From a virus, in the IMG/VR virus record IMGVR_UViG_3300036791_000391, positions 1-55,959 of that record: a stretch of 55,959 bases of DNA; one strand, written 5' to 3'. Below are positions 30,937-38,236 of this stretch, piece after piece; position 1 is the first letter of the stretch; each line of letters begins with the position of its first letter. Position numbers and translations under genes: made by a program. The notes under the pieces were generated by a model that was not told the DNA's origin, did not search any database, and saw nothing but the letters and a program-made list of their open reading frames with translations.

Positions 30937-30997
30937 AGCTTCCGGGATTGTGGGGAGGAGATCGGCTAGCGGGCGGGGAGTGTTGCCGGGACTGGCT

Positions 30998-31076
30998 AAT
31001 TGTTAGCGCGGTAGAGTAGAGTCGTGCTCAGTACCCCGGCACCAGGCCAGGGACCAGCACACCAAGGAGATTCGCA
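30998..31076 (+). promoter_or_regulatory. Promoter/operator/UTR cassette B
   Basis: AATTGTTAGCGCGGTAGAGT at 30998-31017; UTR hairpin CCCCGGC-ACCAG-GCCAGGG; AAGGAGATTCGCA directly before the ATG at 31077. It opens the long rightward operon. Confidence 0.75.
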
Positions 31077-31166
31077 ATGAGCAAGCACCGAGCCAAGGCA
31101 CCGCTGTCCCGGGGCGAGAACTGGCAGCACCCGCACATGCTCGACTGGACCGGGATCGTGAACTGA
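31077..31166 (+). CDS. 29-aa peptide, first gene after cassette B
   Basis: MSKHRAKAPLSRGENWQHPH followed by MLDWTGIVN. Basic N-terminus. The strong ribosome site and the TGATG overlap with the next gene support translation; it may serve as a coupled leader. Confidence 0.65.
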   Translation: MSKHRAKAPLSRGENWQHPHMLDWTGIVN

Positions 31167-31456
31167 TGCCAACCCCAACGGGACTACCCAAGCCCGGTGA
31201 GATCTGGGAGAAACGGACCAAGCTGCCCGAACCAGGCGGCGGCGACCGGGTCTGGAAGGAATACGTGACCCGGTTCCAGGTGATTAGCCGAAGCCGTGGC
31301 GACTACTGGGCGATGCACGTCAAAGTGCTTAGCGGCGGCGGTATCGAGGAACGGGTCACCACGATGGGTGAGCGGGCTCGGCTCCAACACTGGGTGGACT
31401 GCGCCTGGTGGATGCGGAACGGCGAGCTGCACTACATCAAGGCGGGTGACTTATGA
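31166..31456 (+). CDS. Hypothetical protein, 96 aa
   Basis: A PxxGEIWEKRTKLP opening resembles small SH3-like domains, then YVTRFQVISRSRGDYWAMHV and a tryptophan-rich HWVDCAWWMRNGELHYI. Overlaps both neighbours. Confidence 0.7.
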   Translation: MPTPTGLPKPGEIWEKRTKLPEPGGGDRVWKEYVTRFQVISRSRGDYWAMHVKVLSGGGIEERVTTMGERARLQHWVDCAWWMRNGELHYIKAGDL

Positions 31457-31725
31457 CCGATCCCCAGCTGGAAGCGGCTGTCAGGGCCGAGGCCAAAAAG
31501 CGCAACGTTAATCCCGACGAAGTGTGGTGGATGGTGGACCACCCCGAAGCTGTCATGGCGGCCATCCTGGCTGATCCGGCGGTTGCGGACGCCGTGCATG
31601 ACGCGCTGCAGGAGGTTGGCGCTCGGGAGCGCCTAGCGAAGCACGAGAAGCGTCACCCTCAGTGGGCCAGTAACTGTAAGTATTGCGACGCGCGCCGGTA
31701 CTTCGATCGGGAGCAGCGACGATGA
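31453..31725 (+). CDS. Hypothetical protein with C-terminal zinc knuckle, 90 aa
   Basis: The N-terminal helices (EAAVRAEAKKRNVNPDEVWW) are followed by KHEKRHPQWASNCKYCDARR, an H-H-C-C set. Unknown. Confidence 0.7.
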   Translation: MTDPQLEAAVRAEAKKRNVNPDEVWWMVDHPEAVMAAILADPAVADAVHDALQEVGARERLAKHEKRHPQWASNCKYCDARRYFDREQRR

Positions 31726-32480
31726 GCGGCAACCTGCTGGTGATCGACTGGGATTACTTCTTTTACAACCCGCTCTACGCCGTCGATCACGAGGACAAGC
31801 GGTTCTGGCTGTTCGACTGGGGCCACAGCGAGACCGGCATGTTTACCGACCTCATCTGGCCGGTGCGCGGGGCGTCGTTCCTGAGCCACGACATGCCGCT
31901 GCCGGGTGTGGAGGTGCCGGAGGGCTGGTGGGACCGGTTCACCATCGCCGACGACGCGATCTGCGAGGTCTCCGACTCGAACATGTACTCGGGGGTGGTC
32001 GATGGCGGTCGAGCGTTCGATCACGTGTGGCTGTTCGACGCCCACCACGACCTGTACCGGATCACGACGCAGGAGCAGCTGAAGGAATACGCCAAGAAGG
32101 GCAACGTGACCTGCGAGGACTGGATGTTCGCGCATCACCTGCGCGGGTCGAAGCTGCACTGGCGCTGGCCGCGCTGGTTCAGCTACGGCAAGAAGATGCG
32201 CGCCACCGAGATCCCGAAATGGGTCGGGCTGGACGCCCGTAAGGACGATTTGGCTCGGTTCGATCCCCGGATGCGGTTCGACGCGGTGTCCATCTGCCGT
32301 TCCGGGGCGTGGGTGCCGCCATGGTGCGACGAGGAGTTCGAGCGGTTCTACACCTCCTGCCCAGCGGGTGAGATCGTCCAGGTGGACGACGTGGACCTGA
32401 AACGGCCGGTGGACATGGATGTTATGCGCGCCGACGCTGAGCGGATGAAGCAGGCGGAGGACGTGAGCGGTAATTGCTAG
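31722..32480 (+). CDS. Conserved phage protein with arginase-like DAHHD motif
   Basis: The product has 252 residues from MSGNLLVIDWDYFFYNPLYA. WLFDWGHSETGMFTDLIW and VWLFDAHHDLYRI are present. DAHHDL matches the metal-binding signature of UPF0489/arginase-fold proteins, and IDWDYFF fits the first strand. The missing third metal motif is not obvious. The final codons N-C-TAG are supplied by promoter cassette C. Enzymatic role unproven. Confidence 0.75.
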   Translation: MSGNLLVIDWDYFFYNPLYAVDHEDKRFWLFDWGHSETGMFTDLIWPVRGASFLSHDMPLPGVEVPEGWWDRFTIADDAICEVSDSNMYSGVVDGGRAFDHVWLFDAHHDLYRITTQEQLKEYAKKGNVTCEDWMFAHHLRGSKLHWRWPRWFSYGKKMRATEIPKWVGLDARKDDLARFDPRMRFDAVSICRSGAWVPPWCDEEFERFYTSCPAGEIVQVDDVDLKRPVDMDVMRADAERMKQAEDVSGNC

Positions 32481-32552
32481 CGCGGTAGACAAACCGTGCT
32501 AGACTCACCATGAGCCCGGCAAAAGGCCAGGCCAGACCCAGGAGATTCGCAC
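32472..32552 (+). promoter_or_regulatory. Promoter/operator/UTR cassette C
   Basis: AATTGCTAGCGCGGTAGACA at 32472-32491, GTGCTAGACT as extended -10-like element, UTR hairpin GCCCGGC-AAAAG-GCCAGGC, CAGGAGATTCGCAC before the ATG at 32553. The core overlaps the stop codon of the preceding gene. Confidence 0.78.
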
Positions 32553-33182
32553 ATGACCGTTCGCGTGTTCACCACCACCGGCCCGGATTCGGGCCACCCG
32601 TTCCAGACCATCGAGGCCGCCGAGGACTGGCTGCGCACCGAGCGCTACGTGGCCCGCCGCACCCAGCCCGGCAACTGGGTGCTCGCCCGCCTGGAGGGCA
32701 ACCTGTTCGCCTCCGTCGTGAACGAGGACGACTCCCCCGCCTGGACGCCGAACTTCGGCAAGCGCGGCGCGGAAGTCCTCGCCGAGGCGAAGGTCATGGA
32801 GGCCCGCATCGCGGCGCTCGAAGCCGAGCCGGTCACCTTCCCGTCCACCGAGCCCGCCGTGATCGACCAGCTGGTCAACCGGGCCGTTCCGCTCAGCTTC
32901 GAGAAGGCGGTCGCGAACTTCCGGGCCGTCCAGGCGCAGTTCGCCAAGTTCGGCGCGGCCGACACCGAGCCCAACGCGGTGTTCGCGGAGCTGCTGTGCG
33001 AGATCTACGAGCGCCGCCGGTACTGGATCCACGCGTCCGCGAAGGGCTGGCAGCTGTACGGCTCGAACGGGGCGGGAACCGCCGCGAAGGAGCTGCGCCG
33101 GGCCGCGAGCCTGGTCGCCCGGGCCGGGCTGCGGGAGCGCGGCGCGCTGGTCCGCTACGTTCGCGAGAACGGGTGGGCGTGA
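32553..33182 (+). CDS. Cassette-driven protein, 209 aa, unknown
   Basis: MTVRVFTTTGPDSGHPFQTI opens a strand-rich first 80 residues. Then come helices (LSFEKAVANFRAVQAQFAKF) and a basic C-terminus RAASLVARAGLRERGALVRY. No family recognised. Confidence 0.8.
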   Translation: MTVRVFTTTGPDSGHPFQTIEAAEDWLRTERYVARRTQPGNWVLARLEGNLFASVVNEDDSPAWTPNFGKRGAEVLAEAKVMEARIAALEAEPVTFPSTEPAVIDQLVNRAVPLSFEKAVANFRAVQAQFAKFGAADTEPNAVFAELLCEIYERRRYWIHASAKGWQLYGSNGAGTAAKELRRAASLVARAGLRERGALVRYVRENGWA

Positions 33183-33427
33183 TGATCGCGTACGTGATAC
33201 CGGCCCGGGGCGACGCGGGCACGGTGATCACCGGCAACGGCGGCTACCCGGTCACGGTGGCGGGCGTCGGGTCGGGGGGCGTGATCTACGTCCAGCGGGA
33301 GTTCCCGAACGGTCCCATCGAGACCTACACCCGGCGCATGTCGGGGCGCTATATCCAGTCGGGGAGGCCGGTGAAGGGCGGGCCGGAGTTACGGGTCGAG
33401 GGGGGAATGGGTGATGAGGGTGCTTGA
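33182..33427 (+). CDS. Small glycine-rich beta protein, 81 aa
   Basis: MIAYVIPARGDAGTVITGNG, then PVTVAGVGSGGVIYVQREFP. TGATG overlap with the preceding gene. Unknown. Confidence 0.7.
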   Translation: MIAYVIPARGDAGTVITGNGGYPVTVAGVGSGGVIYVQREFPNGPIETYTRRMSGRYIQSGRPVKGGPELRVEGGMGDEGA

Positions 33428-33584
33428 TTGGGCTCCGTGCGGGGCGTGCGATCGGCAGCTCGAACTCCGGGCCGGGGCGGACGCCTGGGGCGCCGAGGAC
33501 GACTGGGTGCACGTCGGTGCCGAGGGCGACTACGTGTACCGGGACCACCACCCGGTGCCGTTCAACGGTCGGGTGGCGATGTGA
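33414..33584 (+). CDS. Small CxxC protein, 56 aa
   Basis: MRVLDWAPCGACDRQLELRA, then GDYVYRDHHPVPFNG. C-C-H-H could bind zinc. Overlaps both neighbours; its stop overlaps the next GTG. Confidence 0.65.
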   Translation: MRVLDWAPCGACDRQLELRAGADAWGAEDDWVHVGAEGDYVYRDHHPVPFNGRVAM

Positions 33585-34066
33585 TCCCGTTCGCGATTCT
33601 GCTCGGCCTGGTGGGCTCGGGCGCGGTCGCCTACGCGGCGCGTGGGCTGTGGATCTCCCGGCCCCAGCCGCCGATAGGACCGTGTGACATGCTCTCCCCG
33701 GATGGGCAGCCCTGCTCGGGCACGATCGGGCACGTGGGCTGGCACCACAGCGACGAGGTGGAGTGGTTCGGCGACGCCTGGATGCTCCCCGAGCGGACGG
33801 TCGGGGCGCCCGTGAAGCCCGATATGTCGTGGATCGAGTTCGAGACCATCGGGTCGAGCCCGGCGAAGCTGATCGGCCTGATCCTGGGCATCCCCGCCGC
33901 CGCCCTGGCCGTCTTCGTCGGGATCGGCATCGCCATGAGTATCGCGAACGAGCCGCCGCCGCCCGACCCGCACGCGCACTGCGCGATGACCTCGGCGACC
34001 GTGAACGCCCTGAACCCGTACTGCCCGGACAGCCCGGACTATCACCCACGGAAAGGAAACAAGTAA
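33581..34066 (+). CDS. Two-span membrane protein, 161 aa
   Basis: GTG start. An N-terminal helix PFAILLGLVGSGAVAYAARG and a C-terminal helix LIGLILGIPAAALAVFVGIG flank a cysteine-containing loop (CDMLSPDGQPCSGTIGHVGW, then HHSDEV). That loop carries a C-x7-C-x4-GHxGxHH pattern like the other GHxGxH proteins. A Pro/His-rich tail ends the protein. Confidence 0.75.
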   Translation: MIPFAILLGLVGSGAVAYAARGLWISRPQPPIGPCDMLSPDGQPCSGTIGHVGWHHSDEVEWFGDAWMLPERTVGAPVKPDMSWIEFETIGSSPAKLIGLILGIPAAALAVFVGIGIAMSIANEPPPPDPHAHCAMTSATVNALNPYCPDSPDYHPRKGNK

Positions 34067-34290
34067 TGGACATCGGGATCTACACCGACCGAGCCACCCT
34101 GCTGAAGATCGCCGAGCAGATCCGCAGCACGTTCGCGGATTCCAGCGGGCACACCGACACCCTGGTCTACGGCCAGACCAATGAGTTGACCGATCCCGAC
34201 GAGGTGCGCATCACCTTCTCCAACGACGATTCCGAACCCGAGGACGGCGGCTACCAGAACGGTGGCGTGATCGTGGAGGTGGAGAAGTGA
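34066..34290 (+). CDS. Hypothetical protein, 74 aa
   Basis: MDIGIYTDRATLLKIAEQIR, then DEVRITFSNDDSEPEDGGYQ. Acidic; preceded by GGAAAGGAAACAAGTA. Unknown. Confidence 0.7.
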   Translation: MDIGIYTDRATLLKIAEQIRSTFADSSGHTDTLVYGQTNELTDPDEVRITFSNDDSEPEDGGYQNGGVIVEVEK

Positions 34291-34685
34291 CCGACTTCGA
34301 ATACCGCCGGATCATGGCCGAGAACGGCGCGTTCGGCGAATCACCCTTCGACAAGCGTGACTGTGTGATCCAGGTCGTCAACCTCATCAACGGCGGCAGG
34401 AGCGCGTTCGACGGGCAGTTCGTGGTCTCGTACGACCCGAGCCATCCCGGCGTGGAGCCCGGCACTGGGCGGCCGATGCTGTGCCATCTGGTCACCACGC
34501 CGAACGTGGACGAGGCGACCCGGTTCACCAAGATCGAGGCGATGGAGCTGTGGCGGTCCGTCGACACGCGCAACCCGGTCCGACCGGACGGTAGGCCGAA
34601 CCGACCGTTTACCGCGTTCTCGGTGGAGATCGGGCCGCCCGACGAGAAGATGGCCCAGCTCATCCGGGACTTGCCGCCGCTATGA
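34287..34685 (+). CDS. Hypothetical protein, 132 aa
   Basis: YRRIMAENGAFGESPFDKRD, CVIQVVNLINGGRSAFDGQF and MLCHLVTTPNVDEATRFTKI. Soluble mixed fold; unknown. Confidence 0.7.
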   Translation: MTDFEYRRIMAENGAFGESPFDKRDCVIQVVNLINGGRSAFDGQFVVSYDPSHPGVEPGTGRPMLCHLVTTPNVDEATRFTKIEAMELWRSVDTRNPVRPDGRPNRPFTAFSVEIGPPDEKMAQLIRDLPPL

Positions 34686-34852
34686 GCTGTACCTGTAAGC
34701 CCAACCAGTGGCTCAAGTCTGATCCGGACTGCCCCGAGCATGGCCATGAGCACTGCTGGCATCCTCGCCACGCTCATCCCGGCTCGGACTGCTGTATCTG
34801 TCAGTTTGGCTCACGGCATGACACATGGCCGGAAGAATCGGGGCGGCTGTGA
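34682..34852 (+). CDS. Cys/His-rich metal-binding peptide, 56 aa
   Basis: MSCTCKPNQWLKSDPDCPEH followed by GHEHCWHPRHAHPGSDCCIC. Seven cysteines and seven histidines in 56 residues point to one or two zinc ions. TGATG and GTGA overlaps fix both ends. Confidence 0.7.
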   Translation: MSCTCKPNQWLKSDPDCPEHGHEHCWHPRHAHPGSDCCICQFGSRHDTWPEESGRL

Positions 34853-35241
34853 GCTACCCGCCCAGCTTCACCTGCACCTTGTGCTGGCGCACCAGCTTCC
34901 ACCCGAAGGACGTGGAGCACGGATTCTGCGGGCACTGTCATAACTACACGCCGGGCGTGATCGCCGAGGATTCGACGTACCAGCCGGGCCGCAACATCAG
35001 TTACCGAACCGCATCGGCACTCGTCCACCCGGACGGGTCGGTTACCTTCGCCGCGCCCCACGTCCCCCACGACGCCATCGAGGACTGGGAGGCGGTGCTT
35101 CGGGTCGCCAAGATGGAGTCGGCCCGCATCTGCCGACAGGGGCCGTTGGGCCTCTACCACGAAGCTCCCGGCACCGGGCCGGGGTTCCAACCGGAAGGAA
35201 CCACGCATGACGACCATACGCACACCGGAGACGATGGTTGA
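34849..35241 (+). CDS. Zinc-ribbon protein, 130 aa
   Basis: GTG start (VSYPPSF). FTCTLCWRTSFHPKDVEHGF followed by CGHCH is a C2-C2 ribbon. The remainder, SALVHPDGSVTFAAPHVPHD and an Arg/Cys segment, is not assigned. Confidence 0.75.
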   Translation: MSYPPSFTCTLCWRTSFHPKDVEHGFCGHCHNYTPGVIAEDSTYQPGRNISYRTASALVHPDGSVTFAAPHVPHDAIEDWEAVLRVAKMESARICRQGPLGLYHEAPGTGPGFQPEGTTHDDHTHTGDDG

Positions 35242-35530
35242 GCTGGACCTGGACCCGGCGACGCCGACCCGAGAGCAGCTGCTGGCTGTGGTGGACCAGA
35301 TGCAGCGGGACTGGGTGACGCTCAACACGTTCCTGAACGCCACGGCGTGCAGCTTCGGCTGGTGCGAGGAGTACGAGGAGCGGCTTGACGTGTACAACGG
35401 GTATTTCGAGGTGCTGAAGTTGGAGCCGCGCCCACGTCGCGACATCGGGAAGGCGGGCGGCAGGTACCTGATCCCGAACCTGGATCGGCTGAGCATCCGG
35501 AAGCTGCTGTTCCCCGAGGTCCGTGAATGA
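35207..35530 (+). CDS. Hypothetical protein, 107 aa
   Basis: The ribosome site GGAAGGA fixes the start despite a 35-nt overlap. LLAVVDQMQRDWVTLNTFLN, then CSFGWCEEYEERLDVYNGYF. Helical; unknown. Confidence 0.75.
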   Translation: MTTIRTPETMVELDLDPATPTREQLLAVVDQMQRDWVTLNTFLNATACSFGWCEEYEERLDVYNGYFEVLKLEPRPRRDIGKAGGRYLIPNLDRLSIRKLLFPEVRE

Positions 35531-35808
35531 CCGACCGCCGGATGGACATCCACAAGGCCGAGCTGTGGTTCAACGCCAGCGTGTTCCTGGGCTGCGGCCC
35601 GCCGCCGATGGGTTGGGCGGTGGACTGGGACCGCATCGACCACACCACCAAGATCTGCACCGAGGCATGCGATCGAGAACGGTTGTGTGATGGTGGTTGC
35701 ATGGCCGGAATCCTGATCAAACACGTTGACTCGGGCCGTATTTGGCGATTAACTGGCGAACGCACCCGGCCACCCGATGAGATGTACCAGGGAAGGTGGC
35801 CGGATTGA
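35527..35808 (+). CDS. WPD-tail protein, 93 aa
   Basis: MDIHKAELWFNASVFLGCGP, a cysteine cluster (ICTEACDRERLCDGGCMAGI), then RIWRLTGERTRPPDEMYQGR and the terminal W-P-D. The end aligns with 38709 (VWLLSGLY...VYEGKWPD). Confidence 0.75.
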   Translation: MTDRRMDIHKAELWFNASVFLGCGPPPMGWAVDWDRIDHTTKICTEACDRERLCDGGCMAGILIKHVDSGRIWRLTGERTRPPDEMYQGRWPD

Positions 35809-36155
35809 TGACCTCAACCCCGATCTGCGGGTTCAACTGGAACCCGGGCGAGTGGCCCTACGCGGCGACGTGCTGCCAGGAGGCCGGGCACGACGGCCCG
35901 CACCGAACCCGGAACGGCAAGGAGACTCCCCAGCCGACCAGTACCATGCGCCGGTTCCTGCTGGACCGGCGCGAGGACGTGAGCGGCACCAGCGGGACCG
36001 GGCTCGTCGCGGAGGGTGTGGTCTTCACCGACGGCACGGCGGTGCTGCGCTGGACGGGCTCGAAGTGCTCCACCGTCATCTACGAGAACATTGTGGACCT
36101 GGTCGACGTGCACGGGCACAAGGGTAAGACCAAGGTCCGCTGGCTGGACGACTGA
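35808..36155 (+). CDS. Small protein with GHxGPH metal motif, 115 aa
   Basis: ICGFNWNPGEWPYAATCCQE followed by AGHDGPHRTRNGKE, the C..CC-x3-GHxGxH motif. The C-terminal half is strand-rich (GLVAEGVVFTDGTAVLRWTG). TGATG overlap upstream. Confidence 0.75.
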   Translation: MTSTPICGFNWNPGEWPYAATCCQEAGHDGPHRTRNGKETPQPTSTMRRFLLDRREDVSGTSGTGLVAEGVVFTDGTAVLRWTGSKCSTVIYENIVDLVDVHGHKGKTKVRWLDD

Positions 36156-36204
36156 ATCGGCGCGCCTCTCCCGTTCGGCTCGCCGAGGCCGCATGATATG
36201 GGGC

Positions 36205-36375
36205 ATGGCCGAAGCCGAAGAACGGGGTGTGATCAAGCACCCACCCACCGCGCTGACACTGCCCTGCAGCCTGCTGCAGCTTCATAACTGGATGAAGGAC
36301 GCACACATCAGCGCATCCGGCGCAGGAGCAGGCGCTCAGGTGACCGGCACCGCAACAACCCTGAGCGTCGTGTAG
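36205..36375 (+). CDS. Tandem paralogue 1, 56 aa
   Basis: MAEAEERGVIKHPPTALTLP, then CSLLQLHNWMKDAHISASGA and a strand VTGTATTLSVV. The next gene has the same layout (LTVPCTLQQLRAWLKSVDI...VSATATSITVA). A GGGG lies 5 nt before the ATG. Confidence 0.7.
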   Translation: MAEAEERGVIKHPPTALTLPCSLLQLHNWMKDAHISASGAGAGAQVTGTATTLSVV

Positions 36376-36387
36376 GAGGAGTCGGAG

Positions 36388-36561
36388 ATGGCCCAAGCCG
36401 AAGCACCCGAGGAGCAGCTGGTCACCACAGCGACCCCGCTGACCGTGCCCTGCACGCTGCAGCAACTCCGCGCGTGGCTCAAGAGCGTGGACATCGTGAC
36501 ACCGGGCAAGGAGAAGACCGTCACGGTGTCCGCGACCGCCACCTCGATCACGGTCGCCTGA
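36388..36561 (+). CDS. Tandem paralogue 2, 57 aa
   Basis: MAQAEAPEEQLVTTATPLTV, then PCTLQQLRAWLKSVDIVTPG, ending in VSATATSITVA. GGAGGAGTCGGAG precedes the ATG. Clear tandem duplicate of the 36205 gene. Confidence 0.75.
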   Translation: MAQAEAPEEQLVTTATPLTVPCTLQQLRAWLKSVDIVTPGKEKTVTVSATATSITVA

Positions 36562-36581
36562 CCTCTGTAACCAGCGCCACA

Positions 36582-36599
36582 AGCCCGGTCAACCGGGCT
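36582..36599 (+). terminator. Stem-loop AGCCCGG-TCAA-CCGGGCT
   Basis: A 7-bp stem with a tetraloop, followed by AATTGG of cassette D. It insulates the next promoter from the operon upstream. Confidence 0.6.
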
Positions 36600-36678
36600 A
36601 ATTGGTAGCGCAGTAGAATCCTGTGCTACCTTGGAGCCAAGATCGGCATAGGGCCGATCCCGACTCAAGGAGATTCCA
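36600..36678 (+). promoter_or_regulatory. Promoter/operator/UTR cassette D
   Basis: AATTGGTAGCGCAGTAGAAT from 36600, GTGCTACCTT as extended -10-like element, and the best UTR hairpin of the set, GATCGGC-ATAGG-GCCGATC (36641-36659), then AAGGAGATTCCA before the ATG at 36679. Confidence 0.78.
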
Positions 36679-36855
36679 ATGCGTCTTTCGCGCCCCAACC
36701 CGGCCCGTGGGCTCGCGCTCGTCGCGACCTGCCCGACCTGCCACAAGGACCGTAGGGTCACGTCGGTCTACGGCGGCAACATCGATGGCATCAAGGGCCG
36801 ATACGCCGTGCTCGCCGTCTGCGGCCACGTCGTCCCCCGGAGCGACGCCCGATGA
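36679..36855 (+). CDS. Small zinc-binding protein, 58 aa
   Basis: MRLSRPNPARGLALVATCPT followed by CHKDRRVTSVYGG and AVCGHVV. C-C-C-H ligands; basic. First gene after cassette D. Confidence 0.75.
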   Translation: MRLSRPNPARGLALVATCPTCHKDRRVTSVYGGNIDGIKGRYAVLAVCGHVVPRSDAR

Positions 36856-37284
36856 GCGCATTGGAATGGGCGGCCAAGGACGTTCCCAGTGACACCTTCC
36901 CCGACTGCGTCAGCCACATCGCCTATACCCGGGGCGGCTATCCCGGTCCGTGGTCCTATCTGGACGACATCCCCCGAAGGTGCCCGTGGCTACTACATCA
37001 ACGACTGGACGGACCCGGGCGATGGCGAGCACTTCACCAACCTGCAGATGTCCACCTACCAGCACGACGGCTGGATCAACGCCGAGGGCGACATCGTCCA
37101 TGACGACGACGACCGCGACCCGGAGGTCGAGTGGCAGGAGACGTTCGAGTGGATGGACGTGGGCGCGCAGGTCTTCGAGGGACCGGACAGCCTCGCCGCC
37201 GCCCAGGCCCAGGCTGAGAAGTGGGAGGCCATGGAGGTCGAGAAGTCCTTCCATCGGGACAAGTGGGAGCTGGTGGAGACATGA
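36852..37284 (+). CDS. Frame-changed gene, ~143 aa
   Basis: The frame from MSALEWAAKDVPSDTFPDCV reaches SYLDDIP at the C5 run 36971-36975. Beyond it the coding signal continues one frame over as EGARGYYINDWTDPGDGEHF, then WINAEGDIVHDDDDRDPEVE and VEKSFHRDKWELVET to the stop at 37284. Skipping one C restores a single protein. The product is acidic and unrecognised. Indel, sequencing slip or +1 frameshifting are all open. Confidence 0.65.
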
Positions 37285-37532
37285 AGGCGCTGACCTGGGA
37301 CTCGGCCCCGCAGGGTGACTGGCTAGCCCGCAGCCCGAAGTTCCTCGCGCGGTCGTTCCTGATCCAGGGCCTTGAAGACGGGCGTCGTCAGCTTCTCACG
37401 ATCACCAAGGGCGACGGCCAGGGCTGGGTGCCGCTGGCTACCTACGGCGAGATGGCCGACGCTCAGGACGCCGCCGCGTATTACGACTTCTGGGGACGGC
37501 TGCCCAACCACATCCCGAGGAGCGAATCGTGA
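37281..37532 (+). CDS. Hypothetical protein, 83 aa
   Basis: MKALTWDSAPQGDWLARSPK, then FLIQGLEDGRRQLLTITKGD. ATGA overlap with the preceding frame supports that frame as real. Confidence 0.7.
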   Translation: MKALTWDSAPQGDWLARSPKFLARSFLIQGLEDGRRQLLTITKGDGQGWVPLATYGEMADAQDAAAYYDFWGRLPNHIPRSES

Positions 37533-37699
37533 AGATTGAGCTGGAAGTGACCGGTGTGGGCTTGCCTGAATGGTCGGCCCGACAGCAGTTGAGGCCCCGG
37601 GATGACGCATCCAACGATCTCGCCCGAGCCTTAGCGAACGCGGGCGAGCGGATGCTCCACACGATGGGCTTTGAGCATGCAACGGTGGTGCGCGCGTGA
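37529..37699 (+). CDS. Small protein, 56 aa
   Basis: GTG start. MKIELEVTGVGLPEWSARQQ, then DLARALANAGERMLHTMGFE. A strand followed by a helix; unknown. Confidence 0.65.
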   Translation: MKIELEVTGVGLPEWSARQQLRPRDDASNDLARALANAGERMLHTMGFEHATVVRA

Positions 37700-37950
37700 C
37701 CTTGACGACGAAGACGAGGCTGGAAGCGCTGGCCACCGCCGAGGGCTGGCAGGTCGTGGAGGCGAGCCGGTACACGAGCCGGTTCGCGCGCGACGACGAG
37801 GAGGTCACCGTCGGCTATCAGCTCGGCGTCCGTGAGGGACGACCCGCGCTGAAATGGATCGCCCTGTCCCGCTCGGGCCAGCCCATCGCGCGCTACGGAG
37901 GACGTTCAGGGAACAAGGCCAAGATCGTCACCGACTGGCTGACCCGATGA
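37696..37950 (+). CDS. Hypothetical protein, 84 aa
   Basis: GTG start. LEALATAEGWQVVEASRYTS, then VTVGYQLGVREGRPALKWIA. The order helix, strand, strand, helix resembles double-stranded-RNA-like or Holliday-resolvase-like small folds, not assigned. Confidence 0.7.
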   Translation: MTLTTKTRLEALATAEGWQVVEASRYTSRFARDDEEVTVGYQLGVREGRPALKWIALSRSGQPIARYGGRSGNKAKIVTDWLTR

Positions 37951-38114
37951 CCCGATTACCCGTGCAGGAATCGGTCTGCCGACATTGCGGGATACCCATC
38001 CGGCTCATGCACGGCTACACCGGAGATCAGTGGTTCCACGTCCCGAAAGTGCCTCAGGCCAAGGCATATCGTGCGTGCCGGGATGTTTACGCCGAACCGA
38101 GTAAGGAGACCTGA
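37947..38114 (+). CDS. Small zinc-ribbon-like protein, paralogue of 6285-6476
   Basis: The product has 55 residues: VCRHCGIPIRLMHGYTGDQW, then FHVPKVPQAKAYRACRDVYA. Same C-C-H-C spacing as the head-operon copy. Confidence 0.75.
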   Translation: MTRLPVQESVCRHCGIPIRLMHGYTGDQWFHVPKVPQAKAYRACRDVYAEPSKET

Positions 38115-38236
38115 TGGGGCTGCGAGAGAAGTGGTCCACCGTGTGGCGGGTCGCGCTCAACATCCTGGCCGCGCTGATCGGCTCCCCGGAGCCGGTGATC
38201 CAGCCCGAGCCCACCGACGACGGGGACCGACCGTGA
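38114..38236 (+). CDS. 40-aa peptide with one hydrophobic helix
   Basis: MGLREKWSTVWRVALNILAA followed by LIGSPEPVIQPEPTDDGDRP. An amphipathic or short membrane helix, then an acidic tail. Coupled on both sides. Confidence 0.6.
   Translation: MGLREKWSTVWRVALNILAALIGSPEPVIQPEPTDDGDRP

Larger units (their letters stand above)
29991..30997. other. Gene-poor divergent region rich in hairpins and short repeats
   Basis: About 1 kb separates the divergent operons. Open frames exist on both strands but none has a ribosome site, normal third-base bias or a recognisable product. Several perfect palindromes and short tandem repeats are present. It could hold an origin, a regulatory centre or a decayed gene. 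Confidence 0.5.

Noticed and set aside
30711-31019. 102-aa rightward frame before cassette B
   Set aside because: No ribosome site, low-complexity Arg/Gly/Pro product, poor third-base bias, and it contains the 30916 hairpin.
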